Shown: piece by piece, positions 1 to 7,784 of the stretch
Numbering within the stretch: position 1 is the stretch's first letter
Layout: each line of letters starts with the position of its first letter
Assembly (NCBI RefSeq): GCF_014636475.1
Contig: NZ_BMEL01000004.1
Span: 124,001-188,000 of the forward strand
Length of the DNA: 64,000 bases
Reading direction: 5' to 3'
From: Halobacillus andaensis
Lineage (GTDB): Bacteria > Bacillota > Bacilli > Bacillales > Halobacillaceae
Program-made: the position numbers and the translations under genes
The notes under the pieces: model-generated
Database searches by the model: none
The model's input: only the letters and a program-made list of their open reading frames with translations
Told to the model about the DNA's origin: nothing

Positions 1-1
1 A

Positions 2-280
2 CAAAAAATTTTAGAGAAGGCGGTAGAACGGGGAATAGGCATTGAAATCAATACGTCTGGCTTATCAAATGAACATGTGGGGGAAGCTTTTCCTACGATG
101 GAGATTCTCAACCTTTATAAAAAACTTGGGGGCGAGATTTTAACCATTGGATCAGACTCACATCGAGCCGATACAGTGGGGAACCATTTAGAAGATGCGC
201 TGCACATGGCGAAGCAGGCTGGTTTTACTCATGTGTATACGTTTGACAATCGGAAGCCGCAGTCGGTGAAAGTAGATTAA
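2..280 (+). CDS. hisJ: Histidinol-phosphatase, PHP family (C-terminal part, gene enters from the left)
   Basis: The reading frame is open from base 2, so only the last 92 residues are present. The visible part contains the motifs EINTSG and IGSDSH, which match metal-binding and active-site strands of the PHP-type histidinol-phosphate phosphatases of Firmicutes (histidine biosynthesis, hydrolysis of L-histidinol phosphate in the cytosol). The tail around residues 60-92 (ALHMAKQAGFTHVYTF) also fits the end of this family. An internal ATG at 77 is not the start because similarity extends upstream of it. Other PHP phosphoesterases cannot be fully excluded from this fragment. Confidence 0.75.
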   Translation, partial: QKILEKAVERGIGIEINTSGLSNEHVGEAFPTMEILNLYKKLGGEILTIGSDSHRADTVGNHLEDALHMAKQAGFTHVYTFDNRKPQSVKVD

Positions 281-283
281 AGC

Positions 284-350
284 GGTACCTGGTACCAATG
301 AACAAAAAAGAGGACAGAGGAAGAAATAAAGTATATCGGTACCTGGTACC
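284..350. repeat. GTACCWGGTAC palindrome locus A (2 copies)
   Basis: Two copies of GGTACCTGGTACC lie at 284-296 and 338-350, between the phosphatase gene and its terminator. They are 54 bp apart, close to two 28-bp periods, but no middle copy remains. This is the first of nine loci of this element in the window. Confidence 0.85.
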
Positions 351-359
351 GATGTAGGC

Positions 360-397
360 GCACACACTTCATTGACTGTAATGAAGTGTGTGCTTTT
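360..397. terminator. Bidirectional rho-independent terminator
   Basis: A perfect 12-13 bp stem (CACACACTTCAT at 361-372 with ATGAAGTGTGTG at 381-392) with an 8-nt loop is followed by CTTTTGTT. It lies between two converging genes. On the minus strand the flank is less T-rich, so its main use may be for the plus-strand phosphatase gene. Confidence 0.85.
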
Positions 398-417
398 GTT
401 ATAAGCAGAATAAGTGC

Positions 418-1449
418 TCAGTTTTCTTCCTCAAGCTCCTTCATTAAATCCACATTATATTTTTCAATTGCACTCAACGAACCACCATAATTCACATCAG
501 TGATATACCACGTTTTCTGTGAGAAATAGTCCCGTAATTCTTTAGATTTAAAGATATACCCGTGACGCGCGAAAATTTCATTTCGAGCCAGCCGGAGTTC
601 ATTTTTCGTTAAGTGGGTGAGCTCGTGTTTCGACAGTCTGTATTGATTGCTGTCTGGCAATAAATAAGTATCAGCGTTGAACGCTTCTGTTGGTTCTAGT
701 TCGGGCTCTGAGCCAAATACACTCTCACGAAGAATTAATGTGAAGTCTTCTTTACTCGTCCCTGTTAAAACGGGAATGGAGTACCCGCATGATCCGGAAT
801 AGTTTAGTAGATCTTCGGAAGGTAATTGATCAGGATATTCAGCTGTGCAGCTGTTCCCCACATATACATTCCACTCGTCGCCAAGCGCAATTGATAACTG
901 ATCAATGGTGTCAAAAACGTCTTCGGCCCAATTTTTTAATGGGGTCAGGTTATCCTGGTCATAAAGGTTGAAGATTTTTTCTAATTGTTGAGCGGGTATT
1001 TCATGAGCATCTATATATAACGTTTGGTTCTGACGAGTGACCCTCCATTCTCCTAATGAAAGATTTCGTCCGGGCAGCTCGATTTGTAGTTGGTTTAACT
1101 GTTCTTTTGTTTGAAGGAGGAGATCTGCCTCTGACTTCTTCCTCTGTTCTTCAGGTTCTATTGTTTCTTCATTGGTTTCCTTGTTACTAGTTTTAGATTC
1201 TTTATTAGAGTGGTTGGAGCTGGCTTTTAATTCACTTTCTGGAGAAAAATAATAGTTCCAGCCGAAAAACAAACCGATTCCTAGCGCGAGGAATAAGCCT
1301 AGTAGTACAGGTAAGGTGGAACGCTTCGATCGTGTGGGCCTTTTTTCTCGTGTTCGGCTTTGGGGTGGAAGGTCCACTTTTTTCCCGCATCCTGTACAGT
1401 AGGATTGATTGTTATTTAGTTTTTGTCCGCAATGTTGACAATGTTCCAT
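418..1449 (-). CDS. Zinc-ribbon membrane protein with C-terminal YARHG domain
   Basis: This 343-residue protein starts with a double CxxC zinc ribbon (CQHCG and CTGCG, residues 4-22). A basic stretch and one membrane segment follow at about 44-66, then an acidic, low-complexity linker (about 70-105). A long extracytoplasmic part ends in a YARHG motif (RNEIFARHGYIFKS, near residues 288-301). Proteins of this build are common in Bacillaceae; the role of the YARHG domain is not established, though an extracellular or cell-envelope role is usually proposed. The start ATG is preceded by AAAGGAGGAAT on the minus strand. It stands alone, converging on the phosphatase gene and divergent from the DUF819 gene. 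No function is assigned beyond envelope-located domain architecture. Confidence 0.8.
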   Translation of the reverse strand: MEHCQHCGQKLNNNQSYCTGCGKKVDLPPQSRTREKRPTRSKRSTLPVLLGLFLALGIGLFFGWNYYFSPESELKASSNHSNKESKTSNKETNEETIEPEEQRKKSEADLLLQTKEQLNQLQIELPGRNLSLGEWRVTRQNQTLYIDAHEIPAQQLEKIFNLYDQDNLTPLKNWAEDVFDTIDQLSIALGDEWNVYVGNSCTAEYPDQLPSEDLLNYSGSCGYSIPVLTGTSKEDFTLILRESVFGSEPELEPTEAFNADTYLLPDSNQYRLSKHELTHLTKNELRLARNEIFARHGYIFKSKELRDYFSQKTWYITDVNYGGSLSAIEKYNVDLMKELEEEN

Positions 1450-1577
1450 AAATTCCTCCTTTGGCTTTAACGACTTATGTGTTTCGTGCCTCTTTAAGAT
1501 ATGGGATTTTTTTCCGAATATGACTTAAAGTTATGTTGGAGGCCATGAAGATAACAAATCACTTTGGTTTAAAGGTG

Positions 1578-1606
1578 TTGCTGATTTCCAATAAAAACCT
1601 TAGAAT
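1578..1606 (+). promoter_or_regulatory. Candidate sigma-A promoter of the DUF819 gene
   Basis: TTGCTG (1578-1583), a 17-bp spacer and TAGAAT (1601-1606) lie 27 bp before the start codon. Both hexamers match sigma-A consensus at 4-5 of 6 positions. Predicted by eye only. Confidence 0.45.
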
Positions 1607-1632
1607 GATATACCAAAACAGGAGGTGGTTTC

Positions 1633-2856
1633 ATGGAGAATAGTTTAGTTCAACCAGATGATGTTTGGATATTGTGGGCGTTTCTTGCAGGATGGGCTGC
1701 GATCAGTATTTACTTGGAGCAAAATTATAAGTGGGCATCTAAATTTTCCGGTGCGATTATCGCTTTAGTCGGGGCGATGATTTTAGCGAATGTTGGAGTC
1801 ATCCCATTAGAATCACCCGTATATGATACGGTTTGGGAATATGTGGTGCCGTTGGCCATTCCGCTTCTTCTGTTTCAAGCGAACATTCGAAAGATTTGGA
1901 GTGAAAGTGGCCGGTTATTAATGTTATTTTTCCTAAGTGCTGCCGGTACAGTGGCTGGGGCGATCATTGGATTTTTTCTTTTGAAAGACGTAGTGCCCGG
2001 GCTTGACCAAGTCGGAGCGATGATGACAGGGTCTTACATAGGGGGCGGCGTGAACTTTGCTGCTTTATCTGCTAAGTTTGAGGCACCAGGAGAGCTCGTT
2101 TCCTCTGCTGTGGTAGCGGATAATTTAATGATGGCTTTGTATTTCTTCATCTTAATGGCTCTGCCGGCGATTGGCTTTTTTACAAAAAGGTTCAAGACGC
2201 CTTATATGGATGAGAGGGCTGAGGCTGGCGGCAATAATAGTGACCAAACAGATGCGGCTTCCTACTGGGGGAGAAAAGAAATGTCGCTTCAGGATATTGG
2301 GTTAGCTGTTGGTACTTCATTTGGTCTCGTGGCTGCTTCATTTTTCATTGCCGATTGGTTTGCTGAACTCATTCCTGCAGGTGAGGATGTTAATATCCTG
2401 GGTAATGTGTTAAACGGTATTCTAGGCGATGGATACTTGATGTTAACCACTTTGACGATGATTGCTGTTACTCTGTTTCCAAGATATTTTGAAGGAATTC
2501 GTGGAGCGCAGGAAATAGGTACATATTTGATTTATATCTTCTTTGTCGTCATCGGTATTCCAGCTTCGATTGTCCTTATTTTTCAAAATGCACCGCTGCT
2601 GTTGGTATTTGTATTTATTGTCGTGATGAGTAATATGATTGTTTCTTTTGTATTAGGACGGGTCTTTAAATTTAGCCTAGAAGAAGTAATCGTTGCGTCG
2701 AATGCCAATATCGGCGGACCAACTACAGCAGCTGCGATGGCGATTGCGAAGGGCTGGACGAAACTGGTGGTACCGATTCTCTTAGTCGGTACACTCGGTT
2801 ATATTGTAGGAAACTATATCGGCACAGGTATTGGCGTTTGGTTTAGTGGATTTTAG
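1633..2856 (+). CDS. DUF819 family integral membrane protein
   Basis: The protein has 407 residues, is very hydrophobic and has about ten membrane segments. The glycine-rich stretches GSYIGGGVNFAAL (about residue 134) and SNANIGGPTTAAAMA (about residue 356) are typical of the DUF819 family (YjcL-like). The two similar half-sites suggest an inverted-repeat transporter fold. Members are generally regarded as transporters of unknown substrate. The start follows AGGAGGTGG with good spacing. It is a single-gene unit with its own promoter candidate and terminator. No substrate can be inferred from neighbours. Confidence 0.85.
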   Translation: MENSLVQPDDVWILWAFLAGWAAISIYLEQNYKWASKFSGAIIALVGAMILANVGVIPLESPVYDTVWEYVVPLAIPLLLFQANIRKIWSESGRLLMLFFLSAAGTVAGAIIGFFLLKDVVPGLDQVGAMMTGSYIGGGVNFAALSAKFEAPGELVSSAVVADNLMMALYFFILMALPAIGFFTKRFKTPYMDERAEAGGNNSDQTDAASYWGRKEMSLQDIGLAVGTSFGLVAASFFIADWFAELIPAGEDVNILGNVLNGILGDGYLMLTTLTMIAVTLFPRYFEGIRGAQEIGTYLIYIFFVVIGIPASIVLIFQNAPLLLVFVFIVVMSNMIVSFVLGRVFKFSLEEVIVASNANIGGPTTAAAMAIAKGWTKLVVPILLVGTLGYIVGNYIGTGIGVWFSGF

Positions 2857-2862
2857 GTAATG

Positions 2863-2897
2863 AAAGCTCTCTTCACTTTGTGAAGAGAGCTTTTATT
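2863..2897 (+). terminator. Rho-independent terminator after DUF819 gene
   Basis: AAAGCTCTCTTCA (2863-2875) pairs with TGAAGAGAGCTTT (2881-2893) around a 5-nt loop, followed by a T-rich tail. Confidence 0.9.
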
Positions 2898-2940
2898 TGT
2901 GGTGAAAATAACTTATTAATTTGGTAACGGGCATGCGTTA

Positions 2941-2971
2941 ACTCTACAATTAAGCAAAGCATCTGTAGAGT
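2941..2971. other. Inverted repeat upstream of the B12 leader
   Basis: ACTCTACA (2941-2948) and TGTAGAGT (2964-2971) form a perfect 8-bp inverted repeat with a 15-nt gap. No T-tract follows, so it does not look like a terminator. It could be an operator or a chance structure in the 190 bp between the DUF819 terminator and the riboswitch. Confidence 0.35.
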
Positions 2972-3051
2972 CATCTATACGATTATTATATCTTAACCCG
3001 TGATTTTTCCGTAACGTTCATTTAAAATAGAAAGGAATAGAATATCGTCGT

Positions 3052-3214
3052 AAAAATAGGCGTGATGGACGTTTCATCACTTAAAAGGGAAGTTGGTTCA
3101 ATTCCAACGCGGTCCCGCCACTGTATTTGCGAGCGACCTGCATCATTCCACTGTGTGTAAGCATGGGAAGGAGCAGCGAGCGATGACCATAAGCCAGGAG
3201 ACCTACCTATTTTT
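3052..3214 (+). promoter_or_regulatory. Cobalamin (AdoCbl) riboswitch aptamer
   Basis: The leader shows the hallmark B12-box core GCGGTCCCGCCACTGT (about 3109-3124) and AAGCCAGGAGACCTACC (about 3190-3207). The closing P1 helix is visible: AAAAATAGG (3052-3060) is exactly complementary to CCTATTTTT (3206-3214). Class and placement in front of a BtuF-type gene and a B12 salvage operon agree. In the bound state it should shut down transcription through the terminator at 3294-3328. ATAGGAGGT (3236-3244) is complementary, with one bulge, to ACCTACCTAT at the aptamer's 3' end, a possible alternative pairing in the expression platform. Confidence 0.95.
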
Positions 3215-3293
3215 CTTCACCAAAACCCTACGCGGATAGGAGGTGTGATCGGGAGCGGCTTGCCATAAACGGGCAGGCGCGCATTGGTTACGT

Positions 3294-3328
3294 ATACACA
3301 TCTGGATGTAGGATGTGTATTTTTTGTG
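3294..3328 (+). terminator. Riboswitch expression-platform terminator
   Basis: ATACACATC (3294-3302) pairs with GATGTGTAT (3312-3320) around a 9-nt loop, and a run of T follows. It sits 80 bp after the aptamer and 30 bp before the first gene, as expected for transcription attenuation. Confidence 0.85.
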
Positions 3329-3358
3329 TTCATTTTTATAAAAAAAGGGGAGAACGAC

Positions 3359-4336
3359 ATGAAAAAGTATTGGCGTTACATAGGAGTTGCTTGTTTATCA
3401 GCTGGGCTGCTAGTGGGATGTGCGGAGGATTCGAGTGAGGAATCAAATGATGAAGCACCGGAGGAAAGCAATGAAGAAGCTTCTGGTGAAACGAGCTATC
3501 CGTTGACGATAGAGGATGCGATGGAAAATGAGGTTGAAATAGAGGAGGATCCCGAGCGCATTGTCAGTTTAATGCCGAGCAATACGGAAATTGCGTTTGA
3601 ACTGGGTGCTGGAGATGAAGTTGTCGGTGTGTCAGAAAACGATAATTACCCGGAAGAAGTCACTGAGCTTGAGCAGGTGGGCGGTATGGAAATTAATGTG
3701 GAAAAAGTCATTTCCCTTGAGCCTGATTTAGTCCTGGCGCATGCTTCCAGCGCACACAATTCGCAGGAAGCCCTTGATCAGATCGAAGAGGCGGGGATTG
3801 CCGTATACATCGTTGAAGATGCGGCCAGTTTTGACGGGGTTTACGACACGATCGAAGCCATTGGTGAAGTTGTGAATGAGCAGGGAAATGCTGAAGAAAT
3901 CGTAACGGGCATGCAGAAAGACATAGAGGCGATTGAGGAACAGGCGGCAGAAGTGGAAGAAGAGAAACGTGTGTTTGTCGAGGTGTCTCCTGAGCCGGAA
4001 ATTTACACAACAGGGACAGGCACATTTATGAATGAAATGCTTGAGATGATTCAGGCGGAAAATGCCGCAGCTGATGAAGAGGGCTGGGTGCAGATGAATG
4101 AAGAAGCGGTCATCGACATGCAGCCGGACACCATCATTACGACGTATGGTTACTATACAGAAGATCCAGTAGAGCAAGTGTTAAGCCGTGAGGGCTGGGA
4201 AGAAGTCCCTGCGATTGAAAATGCAAAAGTCATCGATGTGCATTCTGACCTTGTGACCCGTTCAGGTCCGCGTTTAGTAGAAGGGTTAGAAGAACTAGCG
4301 GAAGCGGTTTACCCTGACACATTTGGCGATGAGTAA
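3359..4336 (+). CDS. btuF: Vitamin B12 ABC transporter substrate-binding lipoprotein
   Basis: This 325-residue lipoprotein has the lipobox LLVGC at residues 16-20, an acidic serine/glutamate linker (residues 21-45), and then a periplasmic-binding-protein fold with the BtuF/FhuD-type opening PERIVSLMPSNTEIAFELGAGDEVVGV. It should capture corrinoids outside the membrane for the BtuCD pair encoded next. The ATG at 3359 is chosen because GGGGAG precedes it and a signal peptide follows directly. An upstream in-frame start lies inside the terminator hairpin and is not credible. The gene is first in the riboswitch-controlled operon and overlaps btuC by 8 bp. High acidity fits a halophile. Confidence 0.92.
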   Translation: MKKYWRYIGVACLSAGLLVGCAEDSSEESNDEAPEESNEEASGETSYPLTIEDAMENEVEIEEDPERIVSLMPSNTEIAFELGAGDEVVGVSENDNYPEEVTELEQVGGMEINVEKVISLEPDLVLAHASSAHNSQEALDQIEEAGIAVYIVEDAASFDGVYDTIEAIGEVVNEQGNAEEIVTGMQKDIEAIEEQAAEVEEEKRVFVEVSPEPEIYTTGTGTFMNEMLEMIQAENAAADEEGWVQMNEEAVIDMQPDTIITTYGYYTEDPVEQVLSREGWEEVPAIENAKVIDVHSDLVTRSGPRLVEGLEELAEAVYPDTFGDE

Positions 4337-5381
4337 ATTTTTTACCTACACGGGATCTCTGCTGGTGTTAGCCGCTGCGATCATAGCGGCGGTAGGTGCG
4401 GGCAGCGTGGCCGTTCCGCTTTCTGAGATTATAAAAGTGATTATTGCTCATGTGACACCTTTTTCTCCAGCTGTTGATTCCGTTCATGACAGTATTATCG
4501 GGGATGTCCGGCTTCCGCGCGTTTTATTAGCCGGACTTGTCGGTGCATCGCTTGCGATTTCGGGAGCGGCCTTTCAAGGACTTTTGCAAAATCCGTTGGC
4601 TGACCCCTATACGTTAGGCGTTTCATCGGGGGCTTCCGTAGGGGCGGTGCTTGTATTGTTCCTCGGAATTTCGTTTCCTGTGTTTTCGATGGTTACGCTG
4701 CCGATCATGAGTATCTTAACGGCTGTACTGACGCTGCTTTTTGTTATTACGTTTGCCCGCATGCTTGATCAAACACTGTCGATTGAGACGCTCATTTTAA
4801 CAGGGATTGTGTTGGGGTCGTTTCTTGGATCGGTCATTTCCTTAATGATTGCGTTAACGGGCGATGAGCTGCGGCAGATCGTCGGCTGGCTGCTTGGCAG
4901 CGTCGCGATGAGAGGCTGGAATTTCGTCAGCCTGCTCGTTCCCTTCTTTGTGATCGGATCGCTGCTGCTTTTGATTCAAGGACAGGAGCTTAACGCGATG
5001 TCGTTAGGCGAAGAACGGGCGAAGCAGCTCGGTGTTCCGACTGAAAAACGAAAAGCTGTCATATTACTCGCCGCTTCCATTTTAACAGGAGCAGCGGTGG
5101 CAGTTTCGGGAACGATTGGATTTGTAGGGCTCGTCGTGCCTCACATTTGCCGGAAATTATTTGGCGTCGATCACCGTCATTTATTGCCGCTGTCTTTAAT
5201 CAATGGGGCGACGTTCTTAATTTTAGCTGACCTCGTCTCGCGCACAATAATTGCACCTGTGGAACTGCCAATTGGTGTTATTACCTCACTGATTGGAGCG
5301 CCGATCTTTGCATTGATTTTGTATCAGCAGCGAAAAGAACGAAGCACACACCGTAAAAGGAGGGGAGCTGTGCATGATTGA
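4329..5381 (+). CDS. btuC: Vitamin B12 ABC transporter permease
   Basis: A 350-residue FecCD/BtuC-family permease with about ten membrane segments. Typical features are LPRVLLAGLVGASLAISG near residue 60, NPLADPYTLGVSSGAS near residue 87, and the C-terminal GTIGFVGLVVPHICR, which carries the coupling region to the ATPase. It transports corrinoids across the membrane with BtuF and BtuD. ATG 4329 overlaps the btuF stop; a TTG six bases upstream is in frame but less likely. The overlap with the next gene (5374) implies translational coupling. Substrate is inferred from the riboswitch and operon. Confidence 0.9.
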   Translation: MSKFFTYTGSLLVLAAAIIAAVGAGSVAVPLSEIIKVIIAHVTPFSPAVDSVHDSIIGDVRLPRVLLAGLVGASLAISGAAFQGLLQNPLADPYTLGVSSGASVGAVLVLFLGISFPVFSMVTLPIMSILTAVLTLLFVITFARMLDQTLSIETLILTGIVLGSFLGSVISLMIALTGDELRQIVGWLLGSVAMRGWNFVSLLVPFFVIGSLLLLIQGQELNAMSLGEERAKQLGVPTEKRKAVILLAASILTGAAVAVSGTIGFVGLVVPHICRKLFGVDHRHLLPLSLINGATFLILADLVSRTIIAPVELPIGVITSLIGAPIFALILYQQRKERSTHRKRRGAVHD

Positions 5382-6837
5382 AGTTCAGAACGTAAGCGGC
5401 GGTTATGAGGAGAAGCCGATCGTCGTTCACGTCGATTTTTCCGTATCAAAAGGGGAATTCTTTGGCGTCGTCGGTCCAAATGGCTGCGGCAAGACGACGC
5501 TGTTTAAAATGATGAGCGGCGTGCTCCCTTTATGGAGCGGAACGGTCTCAATCGATAGCCGGACAATTGACCAATACGATCGGAAAAGCCTGGCGCGAAA
5601 AGTGGCGACCCTGCCGCAGATTCAGCAGAGCTACTTCACGTACAGCGTGGATGAGACCGTGATGATGGGGCGTTATGCCTATCAATCAGGCTTGTTTAAA
5701 CAGCCATCTGCGGAAGATGAGCAAGTCGTTGAGCGCATTTTACATCAAATGGGTTTAACTCAAATGAGGCACCTGCCGATTACGGAGCTAAGCGGTGGAG
5801 AGAGGCAGCGTGTGTATTTAGCGCAGGCGTTAAGCCAGGAGCCTGACGTATTACTGCTTGATGAGCCAACGAATCACCTTGATTTCAGCTATCAAAAGCA
5901 ATTGCTTGATGAACTAAAGCAGTTAACGTTAACAGATGAGTTAACGGTTGTATCTATTTTTCACGACTTAAATATTGCCAGCTTGTACTGCGATCGGCTG
6001 CTGCTTATGGAAGAAGGCAGCATTAAAAAAATGGGGACGCCGGATGCCGTCATGCAAAAGGAATTGCTTGAAGGGGTTTACCAATCGACGATTGATGTGT
6101 ATGCGAATCCGTCTGTAGCGAGTCCGCAAATGAACGTGATGCCGGGTTATCTTTCTTCTGCATCTTCAGAGCTGTCGTCGGAGCTTTTACAAGTCAGTGA
6201 CGAAAAAATACTGTTTCAGGTGAAACGGCCATTGAAAACATTTTCTTCAGCTGTAGTAGGTGCAGGCTTTGGCTGGTACCAAAACTTTGTGAACTATCAC
6301 GTCGATAAAAACTTTACCTGTGATGCGCCCGATCGATTCATGAAGGAAAAATTTCATGAGTGGGGGCTGCCTGAACACGAAACGCTGGCTATGATGACGG
6401 CAGCTAATGTAACGAACTTTGCGAAGCGATATGTATGCGAGAACAATTTTACGCTGCTTGTCCTTGTGACCGCGGGAACGAGTAACGCTGTCGATGTGTT
6501 GTACGGAGCGGAGCACGGGTTTGTGGCCACACCGGGAACCGTCAATACGTGGGTTTTTGTTGAAGGAGAGCTTTCTGAGCAAGCCTTTATTCAAGCGGTT
6601 GTAACGGCAACGGAAGCGAAGACGAAGGCTTTTACTGATTGTGAAATAACCGATCAGTTAACGGGCACGATGGCAACAGGTACCTCCACCGACAGCATTC
6701 TGATCGCAAGTACGCAGACGGGGGAGCATGTAGAATACGCAGGACCTGTGACGGCCCTCGGAAGTACCATCGGCCGAGCGGTATATGAAGCCACAGTTGA
6801 AGCCATCAAGAATTCGTTCCAAGGAAAACGCGTATGA
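5374..6837 (+). CDS. Fusion of B12 ABC transporter ATPase (BtuD) and adenosylcobinamide amidohydrolase (CbiZ)
   Basis: The protein has 487 residues in two parts. Residues 1 to about 250 are an ABC ATPase: Walker A GPNGCGKTT, signature LSGGERQR, Walker B VLLLDEPTNHLD and a switch His (IFHDLN). About 280-487 match CbiZ, with the landmarks AGFGWYQNFVNYHV, MMTAANV and LVTAGTSNAVD. CbiZ cleaves the aminopropanol side chain of adenosylcobinamide to give adenosylcobyric acid, so the fusion joins import to remodelling of incoming incomplete corrinoids. Such BtuD-CbiZ fusions are known in some Bacillaceae. The start follows AGGAGGGGA. It overlaps both neighbours, and downstream cbiB and cobD supply the enzymes needed to rebuild the nucleotide arm. 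Confidence 0.88.
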   Translation: MIEVQNVSGGYEEKPIVVHVDFSVSKGEFFGVVGPNGCGKTTLFKMMSGVLPLWSGTVSIDSRTIDQYDRKSLARKVATLPQIQQSYFTYSVDETVMMGRYAYQSGLFKQPSAEDEQVVERILHQMGLTQMRHLPITELSGGERQRVYLAQALSQEPDVLLLDEPTNHLDFSYQKQLLDELKQLTLTDELTVVSIFHDLNIASLYCDRLLLMEEGSIKKMGTPDAVMQKELLEGVYQSTIDVYANPSVASPQMNVMPGYLSSASSELSSELLQVSDEKILFQVKRPLKTFSSAVVGAGFGWYQNFVNYHVDKNFTCDAPDRFMKEKFHEWGLPEHETLAMMTAANVTNFAKRYVCENNFTLLVLVTAGTSNAVDVLYGAEHGFVATPGTVNTWVFVEGELSEQAFIQAVVTATEAKTKAFTDCEITDQLTGTMATGTSTDSILIASTQTGEHVEYAGPVTALGSTIGRAVYEATVEAIKNSFQGKRV

Positions 6838-7784
6838 TGGCGCATTTAATGGCGTTAACGCTCGCGTTTATGCTTGATCTATGGCTTGGCGATCCGCGCT
6901 GGCTGCCTCACCCTGTCCGTATGATCGGCCAATTGATTGCTTTCTTTGAGAAAAAGTGGAATCACGGTAATTTTCGCCGAGTAAAAGGTGCGGCGATGCT
7001 TCTTATCGTAGGCATAATCGTCTTTTTCCTCTCGTGGACGATCGTTTGGGGAGGTTATCAGATTCACATGGCTGCTGGAATCGCCGCGGAAGCGCTGCTC
7101 ATTTGGACGACGATTGCTCAGAAAGGATTAAAGGAAGCGGCGATGGATGTGTACAGACCTTTAGTGGAAAAAGATTTTACAAAAGCGCGCCAAAACCTAG
7201 CGATGATCGTCGGGCGGGATACCGGACAATTAAACGAATCAGAGATCGCTCGCGGAGCTGTAGAAACGGTGGCCGAGAATACGAGCGACGGCATTACGGC
7301 CCCTCTCTTTTTTGCCTTAATCGGCGGTGCGCCTTTAGCGATGCTGTACCGTGCCGTGAACACGTGTGATTCGATGGTGGGCTACCGTCACGAGCGCTAT
7401 GTACAGTTTGGCTGGGGATCGGCGCGTATTGATGATGTATTGAACTGGATTCCAGCCAGGCTGACGGCATGGCTTCTGCTTCTCGTAGAAAAATCTTCGG
7501 CTGTTACATTTCGGCTGCTGCGTGAGCAGGCCAGGCGTCATCCAAGTCCAAACAGCGGCTGGGGTGAAGCGGCATTTGCTCTTTTACTAGGCGTGCAGCT
7601 AGGCGGGAAAAACTATTATTTCGGGGAAGCTTCTTATCGGCCGACGATTGGGTTTATGAGACAAGAGCTTCACGCGCAGCATATCTTGGAATCTACGAAA
7701 ATCATGCTTCGAGCCATTATTTATTTTCTCATAGTTTTATGGATGGGAGGGACCCTTATTGAAATGGCCAGCTCATGGCGCTAA
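6834..7784 (+). CDS. cbiB: Adenosylcobinamide-phosphate synthase
   Basis: A 316-residue membrane protein opening with the family hallmark DLWLGDPRWLPHPVRMIG (residues 15-32). It also has the conserved AENTSDGITAPLFFALIGGAP and NTCDSMVGY. CbiB attaches (R)-1-amino-2-propanol phosphate, made by CobD, to adenosylcobyric acid. Length is normal for the family. The start overlaps the previous stop (ATGATGG, with the TGA of btuD-cbiZ inside it). Together with the CbiZ domain, this reopens and recloses the corrinoid side chain. Confidence 0.92.
   Translation: MMAHLMALTLAFMLDLWLGDPRWLPHPVRMIGQLIAFFEKKWNHGNFRRVKGAAMLLIVGIIVFFLSWTIVWGGYQIHMAAGIAAEALLIWTTIAQKGLKEAAMDVYRPLVEKDFTKARQNLAMIVGRDTGQLNESEIARGAVETVAENTSDGITAPLFFALIGGAPLAMLYRAVNTCDSMVGYRHERYVQFGWGSARIDDVLNWIPARLTAWLLLLVEKSSAVTFRLLREQARRHPSPNSGWGEAAFALLLGVQLGGKNYYFGEASYRPTIGFMRQELHAQHILESTKIMLRAIIYFLIVLWMGGTLIEMASSWR

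Noticed and set aside
3284-3358. N-terminal extension of btuF from an upstream in-frame start
   Set aside because: It would lie in the riboswitch terminator and put 25 residues before the signal peptide.
7034-7369. A 111-codon frame inside cbiB
   Set aside because: It is an out-of-frame shadow of a well-recognised gene with no independent start signal.
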